Positions 48,516-56,667 of a stretch of 64,000 bases of DNA are shown here, piece after piece; within the stretch, counting starts at the first letter, position 1; every line of letters begins with the position of its first letter. This stretch comes from Amycolatopsis suaedae (lineage in GTDB: Bacteria > Actinomycetota > Actinomycetes > Mycobacteriales > Pseudonocardiaceae): assembly GCF_004214935.1 (NCBI RefSeq), contig NZ_SFCC01000004.1, forward strand, positions 1 to 64,000, in the 5' to 3' direction. The position numbers and the translations under genes were made by a program. The notes beneath the pieces are model-generated. The model did not search any database. It was given only the letters and a program-made list of their open reading frames with translations, and was not told the origin of the DNA.

Positions 48516-49760
48516 ATGTCGGCCGAGCTGATCTCGATCCTCGTTCTCGTGGTGATCTTCGTGCTCGCCACCACCCGGTCGATCAACATGGGCGTGCTGG
48601 CGTTCGCCGGGGCGTTCGGTGTCGGGACGCTGGTGGCCGGGATGGACGCGAAAGGGATCTTCGAAGGGTTCCCCGGCGACCTGTTCGTCGTGCTGGTGGG
48701 CGTCACCTACCTGTTCGCCATCGCCAGGGCGACCGGGACCACCGAGTGGCTGGTCCACGCGTCGATCCGGCTGGTCCGCGGCCGGGTCGCGCTCATCCCG
48801 TGGGTGATGTTCGGGGTGACCGGGGTGCTCACGGCGATCGGCGCGGTCAGTCCCGCCGCGGTCGCCATCGTCGCCCCGCTCGCGCTGGGGTTCGCCGCCC
48901 GCTACGACATCAAGCCGCTGCTGATGGGCGCCATGGTGGTGCACGGCGCGCAGGCCGGCGGGTTCTCCCCGATCAGCATCTACGGATCGACGGTCAACAG
49001 CATCGTCGACCGCGAGCACCTGGCTGGCAACGAGCTGGTGCTGTTCCTGGCCAGCCTCGGCGTCAACCTGGTGATCGCCGCGATCCTGTTCGTCGTGCTC
49101 GGCGGGCTGCGGCTGAGCCGCACCACCGCGCACACCGACGCCGAGCAGGCCGAGGTGCCCCGGCTGACCGCACCGCGGGTGGCGGTGCTGGCCGCGCTCG
49201 TGGTGCTGGTGGTCGCCGCGCTGGTGTTCGACCTGGACGTCGGGCTCACCGCCATCACGCTCGCCGTGCTGCTCAGCGTCGTCTGGCCGGACACCGGCCG
49301 GGCAGCGGTCGGCGAGGTCACCTGGCCGACGGTGCTGCTGATCTGCGGTGTGCTGACCTACGTCGGCGTGCTGCAGGAGATGGGCACCATCGACTACGCG
49401 GGCAACGCGGTCACCGGCGTCGGCGTTCCGCTGCTCGCCGCGCTGCTGCTGTGCTACATCGGCGCGATCGTGTCGGCGTTCGCGTCCTCGGTGGGCATCA
49501 TGGGCGCGCTCATCCCGCTGGCCGTCCCGTTCCTCGCGCAGGGCACGGTCGGGCCGGTCGGCATGATCGCGGCGCTCGCGGTCGCCGCGACGGTCGTCGA
49601 CGTCAGCCCGTTCTCCACCAACGGCGCGCTCGTGCTCGCCAACGCCAAGGACGTGGACCGCGACACGTTCTTCCGGCAGCTCATGGTCTACGGCGGCATC
49701 ATGGTGGCCGTCGTCCCCGTCGCCGTCTGGCTGGCCCTGGTCGTCCCCGGCTGGGGCTGA
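48516..49760 (+). CDS. matC: Malonate/dicarboxylate transporter MatC-like
   Basis: 414 aa, about 11-12 TM segments, SLC13/CitM-like permease with the MatC N-terminal type start (LISILVLVVIFVLATTRSINMGVLAFAGAFGVG). Contains the conserved hairpin regions AIGAVSPAAVAIVAPLAL and VVDVSPFSTNGALVLANA, typical Na-dicarboxylate carrier substrate sites. Directly upstream of a malonyl-CoA ligase, so malonate is the likely cargo. Operon with matB (22-bp gap). Confidence 0.88.
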   Translation: MSAELISILVLVVIFVLATTRSINMGVLAFAGAFGVGTLVAGMDAKGIFEGFPGDLFVVLVGVTYLFAIARATGTTEWLVHASIRLVRGRVALIPWVMFGVTGVLTAIGAVSPAAVAIVAPLALGFAARYDIKPLLMGAMVVHGAQAGGFSPISIYGSTVNSIVDREHLAGNELVLFLASLGVNLVIAAILFVVLGGLRLSRTTAHTDAEQAEVPRLTAPRVAVLAALVVLVVAALVFDLDVGLTAITLAVLLSVVWPDTGRAAVGEVTWPTVLLICGVLTYVGVLQEMGTIDYAGNAVTGVGVPLLAALLLCYIGAIVSAFASSVGIMGALIPLAVPFLAQGTVGPVGMIAALAVAATVVDVSPFSTNGALVLANAKDVDRDTFFRQLMVYGGIMVAVVPVAVWLALVVPGWG

Positions 49761-49782
49761 CCGGAACCCGAGGAGGTAACTG

Positions 49783-51222
49783 GTGCCCGAACGACTGTTC
49801 CCCGCGCTCGCCGCGCCGCCGGACAAAGAGGCCATCCGCTTCGGCGAACGGTCCCTTGACTACGCCGGGCTCGCCGAGGTGGCCGGCCGGCTGGCCAGGG
49901 AGCTTCCCCGGGGCGCCCGGGTGGCGGTGTGGGCGGCGGCGGAACTGGAGACGTGCGTGGCGGTCGTCGCGGCGCTGCTCGCCGGTGTCCCGGCCGTGCC
50001 GCTGAACCCGAAGGTCGGCGCCCGTGAACTGGAGCACATCCTGTCCGACAGCGAGCCCGCGCTGCTGCTCGCCGCGGCGGGTACCGAGGTGCCTGCCGCG
50101 CTGGCCACGGTGCCGCGGCTCGACGTCGACCTGACCCGCGGCCCGGCCGAGCCGCTGCCGGAGCCGGACCCCGAGGCGCCCGCGCTGATCGTCTACACCT
50201 CGGGCACCACCGGCCCGCCCAAGGGCGTCGTGCTCCCCCGTCGTGCCATCTCGTCCACTTTGGACGCACTGGAGGACGCCTGGCAATGGACCGGCGAGGA
50301 CGTGCTGGTGCACGGCCTGCCGCTGTTCCACGTGCACGGCCTGATCCTGGGAGTGCTCGGCCCGCTGCGCCGCGGCGGCACCCTGCGTCACCTCGGCCGG
50401 TTCGACACCGGCGCACTGGCCGCCGAGCTGAACGGCGGCGCGACGATGATGTTCGGCGTCCCCACCATGTACCACCGCATCGCCGAACGGCTCGACGGCG
50501 GCGACCCGGAGCTGGCGTCCGCGCTGGGCCGGGCACGGCTGCTGGTGTCCGGTTCGGCGGCGCTGCCCGTCCACGACCACCAGCGCATCTCCGCGGCCAC
50601 CGGCCAGCAGGTGGTGGAGCGGTACGGCATGACCGAGACCCTGATGAACACCAGCGTCCGGGCCGACGGCGAACGCAGGCCGGGCACGGTCGGCGTGCCG
50701 CTGCCGGGCGTCGAGTTGCGTCTGGTGGGCGACGACGGTGAGCCCGTCGAGGGCCCCGACGCGGTGGGCGAGATCCAGGTCCGCGGCCCCAACCTGTTCA
50801 CCGAGTACCTCAACCGCCCCGACGCCACCGCGGCGGCTTTAGCGGGCGAAAGCTGGTTCCGGACCGGCGACGTGGCCACCCGCGACGCCGACGGTTACGT
50901 CCGCATCGTCGGGCGCAAGGCCACCGACCTGATCAAGAGCGGCGGGTACAAGATCGGCGCCGGCGAGATCGAGAACGCGCTGCTGGACCACCCCGGCGTC
51001 GCCGAGGTGGCGGTAACCGGCGAACCCGACCCCGACCTGGGCGAACGCATCGTCGCCTGGGTGGTGCCGGCGGCCGGGGCGCCGCTGCCCGAGGAGCGGG
51101 AGCTGGCCGACCACGTCGCCGGGCTGCTGTCACCGCACAAGCGGCCCCGGGTGGTCCGGTTCCTGGACGCCCTGCCCCGCAACGACATGGGCAAGGTGAT
51201 GAAGCGAGCACTCGGTGGGTGA
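49783..51222 (+). CDS. matB: Malonyl-CoA synthetase MatB
   Basis: 479 aa ANL adenylating enzyme: malonate + CoA + ATP to malonyl-CoA. Motifs: P-loop VYTSGTTGPPKGVVLPRR (~143-160), YGMTET (~283), WFRTGDVA (~358), catalytic Lys in NDMGKVMKRAL near the end. GTG start, RBS AGGAGG. Codons 352-357 read GCT TTA GCG GGC GAA AGC: bases 50837-50852 match the 16-bp palindrome at 15 of 16 positions and create a TTA Leu codon, rare in such high-GC genes. Overlaps the next gene by 8 bp. Confidence 0.93.
   Translation: MPERLFPALAAPPDKEAIRFGERSLDYAGLAEVAGRLARELPRGARVAVWAAAELETCVAVVAALLAGVPAVPLNPKVGARELEHILSDSEPALLLAAAGTEVPAALATVPRLDVDLTRGPAEPLPEPDPEAPALIVYTSGTTGPPKGVVLPRRAISSTLDALEDAWQWTGEDVLVHGLPLFHVHGLILGVLGPLRRGGTLRHLGRFDTGALAAELNGGATMMFGVPTMYHRIAERLDGGDPELASALGRARLLVSGSAALPVHDHQRISAATGQQVVERYGMTETLMNTSVRADGERRPGTVGVPLPGVELRLVGDDGEPVEGPDAVGEIQVRGPNLFTEYLNRPDATAAALAGESWFRTGDVATRDADGYVRIVGRKATDLIKSGGYKIGAGEIENALLDHPGVAEVAVTGEPDPDLGERIVAWVVPAAGAPLPEERELADHVAGLLSPHKRPRVVRFLDALPRNDMGKVMKRALGG
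50837..50852. repeat. Near-palindrome inside matB (15 of 16 bases)
   Basis: CTTTAGCGGGCGAAAG; one base (G at 50848) differs from the repeat. With T there, codon 356 would be TAA. Family alignment by eye shows no extra residues at this place, so it may be chance or a converted/ancient copy. Confidence 0.45.
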
Positions 51223-52513
51223 GTCCGCGCGGAGCCTGCTGACCGGCCTGGCCGCGGACTTCGCCGGCCTGCCCGACGACTCCGCACCGGACGATCCGAT
51301 CGGCTGGCCGGGCTACCCCGAGTCGCGCGAACGGGCCGTCCGGGCGACCGGTGAGACCGAGTCTGTCCTGTGTGGCACCGGCACGGTCGGCGGGACGGCC
51401 GCGATGCTGGTGGCGTTCGAGTTCGGCTTCCTCGGCGGATCGGTCGGCGGCCGGACCGGTGCGCGGATCGAGGCGGCGTTCGACGAGGCCGTCCGGCGGC
51501 GGTTGCCGGTGGTGTCCCTGGTGGCGACCGGCGGGAGCCGGATGCAGGAGGGCATGCGGGCGCTGTCGCAGCTGCAGCGGATCGCCGGGGCGAGCACGCG
51601 GCACCGGGCGGCCGGGCTGGCGCAGCTGTCGGTGCTGCGGAACCCGACGACCGGCGGCGGCTGGGCCACGCTCGGTTCGGGTGGTGACGTGGTCGTCGCA
51701 CTGGAGGGCGCGCAGGTCGGGTTCGCCGGGTCGCGGGTGCGCCCGCACGGCGACCACTCGGCCTACACCGCCGCCGCCCAGGTGGCCTGCGGATCGGCCG
51801 ACGAGCTGGTCACCGAGGCCGACCTGCCGTCGGTGCTGGCCCACTGGCTGACCCTGCTGACCACTCCCGCCGCCCACGTCCCGCCGCCCGGCGGCTTTAG
51901 CGGGCTAAAGCCGGTTTCCGGCTGGGCCTCGGTACAGGCCGCCCGTGCTCCGGACCGGCCGAGGGCGAGGGCCTACCTGGACGCCTACCTCGACTCGTAC
52001 CGCCTGGTCAGCGGCGACCGTTGTGGTGGCGTCGACGACGGCGTGCTGTGCGGGTTCGGCACCCGGGAGGGGGCGACGGTGGCGTTCGCCGCGCAGTGCG
52101 GCACTCCCACGACGGCCGCCGGGTTCCGCACCGCGGCGCGCCTGGTCGGGCTCGCCGACCGGCTGGGGATCCCGGTGCTGACCCTGGTGGACACGCCGGG
52201 CGCGGCCAACGACGCGGCCGCCGAGCGGGCCGGCATCGGCCCCGCGATCGGGCAGCTGTTCGGCGCGATCGCGGCCGCGCGGGTGCCGGTGACCAGCCTG
52301 GTGATCGGAGAGGGCGGGTCCGGCGGCGCGCTCGCGTTCGCCGCCCCGGGACGGACCTGGATGACGGCGGACAGCTACTTCTCGGTGACCTCGCCGGAGG
52401 CCGTCGCCGCGATCCTGAAGCTCGACCCGGCCGACGTGCCGTCGGTGGCAGACCGGCTGCGGCTGCGGCCGTGGGACGTGGTGGAACTCGGTGTCGCGGA
52501 GGGGATCGTGTGA
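51215..52513 (+). CDS. Fused carboxyltransferase (beta-alpha), ACC/MdcDE-like
   Basis: 432 aa with two crotonase-fold halves: beta-like (~45-215: GTVGGTAAMLVAFEFGFLGGSVGGRTGARIEAAFDEA) and alpha-like (~260-432: TLVDTPGAANDAAAERAGIGPAIGQLFGAIAAARVPVTSLVIGEGGSGGALAFA). No Cys4 zinc ribbon as in AccD; no biotin carrier or biotin carboxylase nearby. The halves are joined by a linker containing FSGLK (228-232), encoded by a perfect 16-bp palindrome. Could be an acyl-CoA carboxyltransferase or a malonate decarboxylase beta/gamma relative; no acyl carrier gene is present. Confidence 0.82.
   Translation: MGESARSLLTGLAADFAGLPDDSAPDDPIGWPGYPESRERAVRATGETESVLCGTGTVGGTAAMLVAFEFGFLGGSVGGRTGARIEAAFDEAVRRRLPVVSLVATGGSRMQEGMRALSQLQRIAGASTRHRAAGLAQLSVLRNPTTGGGWATLGSGGDVVVALEGAQVGFAGSRVRPHGDHSAYTAAAQVACGSADELVTEADLPSVLAHWLTLLTTPAAHVPPPGGFSGLKPVSGWASVQAARAPDRPRARAYLDAYLDSYRLVSGDRCGGVDDGVLCGFGTREGATVAFAAQCGTPTTAAGFRTAARLVGLADRLGIPVLTLVDTPGAANDAAAERAGIGPAIGQLFGAIAAARVPVTSLVIGEGGSGGALAFAAPGRTWMTADSYFSVTSPEAVAAILKLDPADVPSVADRLRLRPWDVVELGVAEGIV
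51895..51910. repeat. 16-bp palindrome copy 10, in frame inside a gene
   Basis: CTTTAGCGGGCTAAAG, read TTT AGC GGG CTA AAG (F-S-G-L-K, codons 228-232) in the carboxyltransferase. Flanks extend the stem to CGGCTTTAGC / GCTAAAGCCG. Of the three frames only this one and its complement avoid a stop. Confidence 0.9.
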
Positions 52514-53925
52514 GCGGGATCGTCGATGTCGACGCCACGGAGCTGGCCCGGCTGATCCGTGGCCGCGAGGTGTCCTGTGCCGAGGTGATGACGGCCTACC
52601 TCGACCGGATCGAGGCGTACAACCCCGCCGTCAACGCCATCGTCGCGTTGCGCGAGCGGTCCGTTCTGCTGGCCCAGGCCCGCGAACGGGACGACGAGCT
52701 GCGCGACGGCCGCTACCGCGGCTGGATGCACGGCTTTCCACTGGCGGTCAAGGACCTCGCCGCGGCGGCGGGGTTCCCGCTCACCCACGGCTCGCCGGTG
52801 TTCGCCGACCAGGTAGCCGAGGCCGACGACCTGTTCGTCCGGCGGATGCGCGACGCCGGCGCGATCGTCATCGGCAAGACCAACGTGCCGGAGTTCGGCT
52901 TCGGCTCGCACACCTACAACCCGGTGTACGGCGTGACCCGCAACCCGTACGACCTTTCCCGGACCGCGGGCGGCAGCAGCGGCGGCGCGGCGGCCGCCGT
53001 CGCGCTGCGGCTGCTGCCGGTGGCCGACGGGTCGGACTACCTCGGGTCGCTGCGTAACCCGGCCGCGTTCTGCAACGTGCTCGGACTGCGGCCGTCGGCG
53101 GGCCGGGTCCCGTCGCCGGGCTGGTTGCCGCAACTGAGCACGGCCGGGCCGATGGGCCGGACGGTGGCCGACGTCGCGGCGTTCCTCGGCGTGCTGGCCG
53201 GGCCGGCCCTGGAGGATCCGCTGTCGCTGGAGTCCGCGCCCGCGGAGACCGGCGAGCGGGACGTTCGCGGCACACGGGTGGCGTGGGTGGGCGACTGGCG
53301 CGGTTATCTGGCGACCGAACCGGGCGTGCTGGACGTCTGCCGCCGGGCGTGTGACGTGCTCGCCGGGCTGGGCTGCGTCGTCGAGGACGCCCTGCCGGAC
53401 TTCGCACCCGAACGCGTGTGGCGGTCGGTGCTGGCGTGGCGGGCGTGGAACGCCGTCAGCAAGCTGGGGTCGCTGACCGCGGCGCAGGTGGACCAGCTCA
53501 AGCCGGAGCTTCGCTGGGAGCTGGACCGGGGCCGGGAGCTGACGGTCGACGAGCTGACGCTGGCCGTGGCCGAGCGCGACGCCTGGTACGCGGCGGTGCT
53601 CGAGCTGTTCGAACGCTACGACTTCGTGCTGGCGCCGAGCGCGCAGGTGTTCCCGTTCGACGTCGAGCTGACCTGGCCGAGGGAGGTCGGCGGCCGTGCG
53701 ATGGACACCTACCACCGGTGGATGGAGACGGTCGCGCCCTGGTCGCTGGCCGGTGTCCCGGCACTCGGCATGCCCGCCGGCTTCGACGCCCGCGGGCTGC
53801 CGATGGGCGTCCAGCTGATCGGTCCGCCCCGCGCCGACCAGGCCGTCCTGCGCCTGGCCCACGCCTACGAGCAGGTCACCCACTACCCCACCGCCCACCC
53901 CCCGGAGCCGTCTTTAGCGGGCTAA
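52510..53925 (+). CDS. Amidase-signature family hydrolase
   Basis: 471 aa. Ser-Ser-Lys catalytic set: K81 (FPLAVKDLA), S156 (AGGSSGG, 153-159), nucleophile S180 (DGSDYLGSLRNPA; canonical GG is LG here). GTG start overlaps the carboxyltransferase stop (GTGA). In malonate clusters such enzymes may hydrolyse malonamate or malonamide-like amides, feeding the ligase; that role is inference. The last codons TCT TTA GCG GGC TAA (SLAG-stop) come from the palindrome at 53912. Confidence 0.9.
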   Translation: MSGIVDVDATELARLIRGREVSCAEVMTAYLDRIEAYNPAVNAIVALRERSVLLAQARERDDELRDGRYRGWMHGFPLAVKDLAAAAGFPLTHGSPVFADQVAEADDLFVRRMRDAGAIVIGKTNVPEFGFGSHTYNPVYGVTRNPYDLSRTAGGSSGGAAAAVALRLLPVADGSDYLGSLRNPAAFCNVLGLRPSAGRVPSPGWLPQLSTAGPMGRTVADVAAFLGVLAGPALEDPLSLESAPAETGERDVRGTRVAWVGDWRGYLATEPGVLDVCRRACDVLAGLGCVVEDALPDFAPERVWRSVLAWRAWNAVSKLGSLTAAQVDQLKPELRWELDRGRELTVDELTLAVAERDAWYAAVLELFERYDFVLAPSAQVFPFDVELTWPREVGGRAMDTYHRWMETVAPWSLAGVPALGMPAGFDARGLPMGVQLIGPPRADQAVLRLAHAYEQVTHYPTAHPPEPSLAG

Positions 53926-53927
53926 AG
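53912..53927. repeat. 16-bp palindrome copy 11 (stop codon of amidase)
   Basis: CTTTAGCGGGCTAAAG, supplying TAA at 53923-53925. Confidence 0.9.
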
Positions 53928-53964
53928 CCGGTCCGGGGCGGGGTCAGGACCCGGCGGGAGGCGT

Positions 53965-53980
53965 CTTTAGCGCGCTAAAG
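53965..53980. repeat. 16-bp palindrome copy 12 (stop codon of NUDIX gene)
   Basis: CTTTAGCGCGCTAAAG, a perfect palindrome with a CG core, 37 bases from copy 11. Supplies the TAA of the convergent NUDIX gene (53967-53969). Confidence 0.9.
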
Positions 53981-54362
53981 CCAGCGTGGGGGCCAGCTGG
54001 GAGTGCTGCGGCGTGGGGAGGGCGTCGGGGGTGAACCAGTCCAGGCGGTCGAACTTGTGCGGCTCCCCGATGGCGACGGCGGCCGGGTCCACCCGGACCC
54101 GGAACACCACCGCCACCCAGTGCGACCCCGGCCGCAGCACGTTGCGCACCCCGGCGGTCTCCACCTCGAGCGCCTCGGCGCGGTACTCCTCCCGCACCTC
54201 GCGCGCGACGGCCGCCTCGAACGTCTCCCCGAACTCCAGCGCCCCGGCGCCGCAGTCCCACGTCCCCGGCTCGTCCCGCGCCCCGGCCGCCCGCCGCGCC
54301 AGCAGCACCCGGCCGGCACCGTCGTGGCACACGAACACCACCGACACCGACGGACCGTTCAT
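53967..54362 (-). CDS. NUDIX hydrolase
   Basis: 131 aa. Nudix box GALEFGETFEAAVAREVREEY (~40-60; GxxxxxEx7REVxEE pattern, with the final U-G-x residues replaced by YRA). Hydrolyses a nucleoside-diphosphate-linked compound; substrate unknown. ATG shares one base with the HAD gene stop (TGATG). Ends TLALAR-stop, from the palindrome. Confidence 0.88.
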   Translation of the reverse strand: MNGPSVSVVFVCHDGAGRVLLARRAAGARDEPGTWDCGAGALEFGETFEAAVAREVREEYRAEALEVETAGVRNVLRPGSHWVAVVFRVRVDPAAVAIGEPHKFDRLDWFTPDALPTPQHSQLAPTLALAR

Positions 54363-55054
54363 CAGAAGTGCTCCAGCAGCTCGGGGAACTTCGCCAGCGT
54401 CAGCACCCCGGTGTCGCCGGCGTCCAGCTCGTCCGACTCCAGCACCCAGGTGTTGGCGTTCGGGATGAACACCGCCCCCAGCCCGGCCGCCCGCGCCGGC
54501 AGGATGTCCGACTTCGGCGAGTTGCCGATCATCCACGTCGACGCAAGCGGCAGGTCCAACGAGGCGGCCAGATCCCGGTACACCTCCACGTGCTTCTCCG
54601 CGACGATGTGCACCCCGCCGAAGTGGACCTCCAGGCCGGACGCCGCCAGCTTGCGCCGCTGCTCGTCCACCGCCCCCTTGGTCAGCACCAGCAGCCGGTG
54701 CCGCGCGGCCAGCTCGGCCAGCGTCTCGGCGACGCCGGGGATCAGCTCCGGCCGGTCGGTGATCAGCGCCGCCGCCAGCTGGTCCAGCCGCGCGATCTCC
54801 TCCGCGTTGGCAGGCCGGTTCCGCAGCCGCTCGACACAGTCACGCAGGCTCCGCAGGAACATCACGCTGCCGTAACCGTGCGTGACCGCGTTGGCGCGCT
54901 CGATGTCGTCCAGGATCGCCCGCACCCCGGCGCGGCCCAGCGTGGGGTCGGCCATCCAGTCCAGGAAGTCGTCGATGACCCGCTCGAACAGGATGTTGTT
55001 CTCCCAGAGCGTGTCGTCGGCGTCGAAGATCAGAACCTGCGCGTCTCGCCTCAC
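54362..55054 (-). CDS. HAD-family hydrolase
   Basis: 230 aa haloacid-dehalogenase fold phosphatase. Motif I FDADDTLWEN (D11, D13), helical cap, motif II VLTKG, motif III Lys with MIGNSPKSDILPARAAG (~175-191). Substrate unknown. Member of the alr operon, 9 bp after tsaE. Confidence 0.9.
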   Translation of the reverse strand: MRRDAQVLIFDADDTLWENNILFERVIDDFLDWMADPTLGRAGVRAILDDIERANAVTHGYGSVMFLRSLRDCVERLRNRPANAEEIARLDQLAAALITDRPELIPGVAETLAELAARHRLLVLTKGAVDEQRRKLAASGLEVHFGGVHIVAEKHVEVYRDLAASLDLPLASTWMIGNSPKSDILPARAAGLGAVFIPNANTWVLESDELDAGDTGVLTLAKFPELLEHF

Positions 55055-55063
55055 GGCCGCAGG

Positions 55064-55543
55064 CTAACCACCCGAACGGCCCGATGCCGACTGGATTTCC
55101 TGAACCCGCGAAACCCACGAACCGTGCGGCTCCAGCCGGACCTCCCGCACGTCGTCCTCCCGCCGGTCCAGCCGCACGACCAGGTGATCCGGCGACAGCC
55201 GCTCGGCGCTGCCCTCGCCCCACTCGACGACGACGGCCGCCGCCTCCAGGTCGGTGTCCAGGTCCAGGTCGTCCAGCTGCGCCAGGTCGCCGCCCAGCCG
55301 GTACGCGTCGACGTGCACCAGCGGTACACCACGCTCCCCGGCCGGGTGCGTCCGCGCCAGCACGAACGTCGGCGAGCTGACCCGCCCGGACACGCCGAGC
55401 CCGGCCGCGATCCCCCTGGTCAGCACGGTCTTACCGGCCCCGAGCGGACCGGCGAGCAACACCAGGTCGCCCGCCCGCAGCAGCGTGCCGAGCCGCCTGC
55501 CGAACTCGACGGTCTCCTCGGGGGTGGACAGCAGCAACGTCAT
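55064..55543 (-). CDS. tsaE: t6A biosynthesis ATPase TsaE
   Basis: 159 aa. Walker A AGPLGAGKTVLTRGIAAGLG (~32-50), SPTFVL, HVDAYRL (Walker B-like Asp), VVEWGEG. Drives the TsaB-TsaD cycle. ATG overlaps the upstream hydrolase stop (ATGA). In M. tuberculosis (Rv3422c) it sits beside tsaB; here 7.4 kb away. Confidence 0.95.
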   Translation of the reverse strand: MTLLLSTPEETVEFGRRLGTLLRAGDLVLLAGPLGAGKTVLTRGIAAGLGVSGRVSSPTFVLARTHPAGERGVPLVHVDAYRLGGDLAQLDDLDLDTDLEAAAVVVEWGEGSAERLSPDHLVVRLDRREDDVREVRLEPHGSWVSRVQEIQSASGRSGG

Positions 55544-56667
55544 CGGGTGAACCACCGCCAGCGTCGTCGGGACGAGGTGTCACCGTCCACGCCGGCGCAC
55601 CGTTGCAATAAATCGATCAGGTGACTGTTGACCAGCTCCGGCTGCTCAAGCTGCACCATGTGACCGGCGCCGCGCACCCGCAGGAACTCGGCGTCGGGAA
55701 GCTCGGCGGCGATCCGCTCGGCGTGCGACAGCGGCGTGATCCGGTCGGTGTCACCGCCGACGACCAGCACCTGCGCGTGCTTGAGCCCGGCCAGCGCCGC
55801 GTACCGGTTGTGGCTGCCCAGCGTGTCGACGAAGTTGACCAGCCCGGACACCGGCGTGACCTCCAGCATCTCCAGCATGAAGTCCACGATGCGGGGGCTC
55901 ACGTCGCGGTTGCCGAACGCCAGCCGCCGCACCGCCTGCCGGGTCAGCTGCCCACCGGCGGCACGGACGAACTCGACCAGGCCCGGCTGCCACTCGGCCA
56001 GTTCCCCCACCCCGCGGGTCAGCGGGTTGTACTTCGACAGCAGGCTGCGCGGCAGCCCCCGCGCGCCGACCTCGCCCGCGGCCGTGGCGATCAACGCGAC
56101 ACCGGGAACGCGGTCGGCGAACAGCTCCGGGTGCCGCTGCGCCAGCTCCATGATCACCATGCCACCCATGGAGTGTCCGATGAGGACGATCGGCCCGTCC
56201 GGCGCGACCGCCCGCACCACGGCGTGGGTGTCCTCGGCCAGCTGCTCGATCGTGCTGGTCTCCTTCGACGCGGCACCGGACAGTCCGTGGCCGCGGTGGT
56301 CGAAGTACACCTGCCGCACCCGGGGCAGCCGCAGCGCCGCCAGGTCGCGCCGCTGGAAGTGGAAACATCGCTGGGACAACGCGAACCCGTGCACGCCGAC
56401 GACGGTGAGCGCCGGCTTGCCACCACCGGCCGGGTCCACTTCGGACACCGCGAGCGGGGTTCCGTCGTCGGCGGCCACAGTGGACACCCGGTCGGCCTTC
56501 AGGTTGCCCAGCGGTTCGTCGACGTAGGGGTCCTCGCGCTTGTGCCGCTGCTGGGTGGCGACCGCGATGGCCGCTGCCGCGGTTCCGGTGACGACGGCAC
56601 CCACTCCGCCGGCGATCGCGAGCAGCCGCCGCGACGGGCGCCAGCCTGCCTGCGGTGGCTCGGTCAC
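55540..56667 (-). CDS. Alpha/beta hydrolase, membrane-anchored
   Basis: 375 aa. N-terminal TM/signal (LAIAGGVGAVVTGTAAAAIAVAT, ~17-40), then alpha/beta fold: VVGVHGFALSQRCFHFQRRDLA (HG oxyanion), GHSMGG nucleophile (Ser ~165), and C-terminal GAGHMVQLEQPE with catalytic His. Likely an exported lipase/esterase-like enzyme. GTG start overlaps alr stop. Same place between alr and tsaE in many actinobacteria. Confidence 0.92.
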   Translation of the reverse strand: MTEPPQAGWRPSRRLLAIAGGVGAVVTGTAAAAIAVATQQRHKREDPYVDEPLGNLKADRVSTVAADDGTPLAVSEVDPAGGGKPALTVVGVHGFALSQRCFHFQRRDLAALRLPRVRQVYFDHRGHGLSGAASKETSTIEQLAEDTHAVVRAVAPDGPIVLIGHSMGGMVIMELAQRHPELFADRVPGVALIATAAGEVGARGLPRSLLSKYNPLTRGVGELAEWQPGLVEFVRAAGGQLTRQAVRRLAFGNRDVSPRIVDFMLEMLEVTPVSGLVNFVDTLGSHNRYAALAGLKHAQVLVVGGDTDRITPLSHAERIAAELPDAEFLRVRGAGHMVQLEQPELVNSHLIDLLQRCAGVDGDTSSRRRWRWFTR

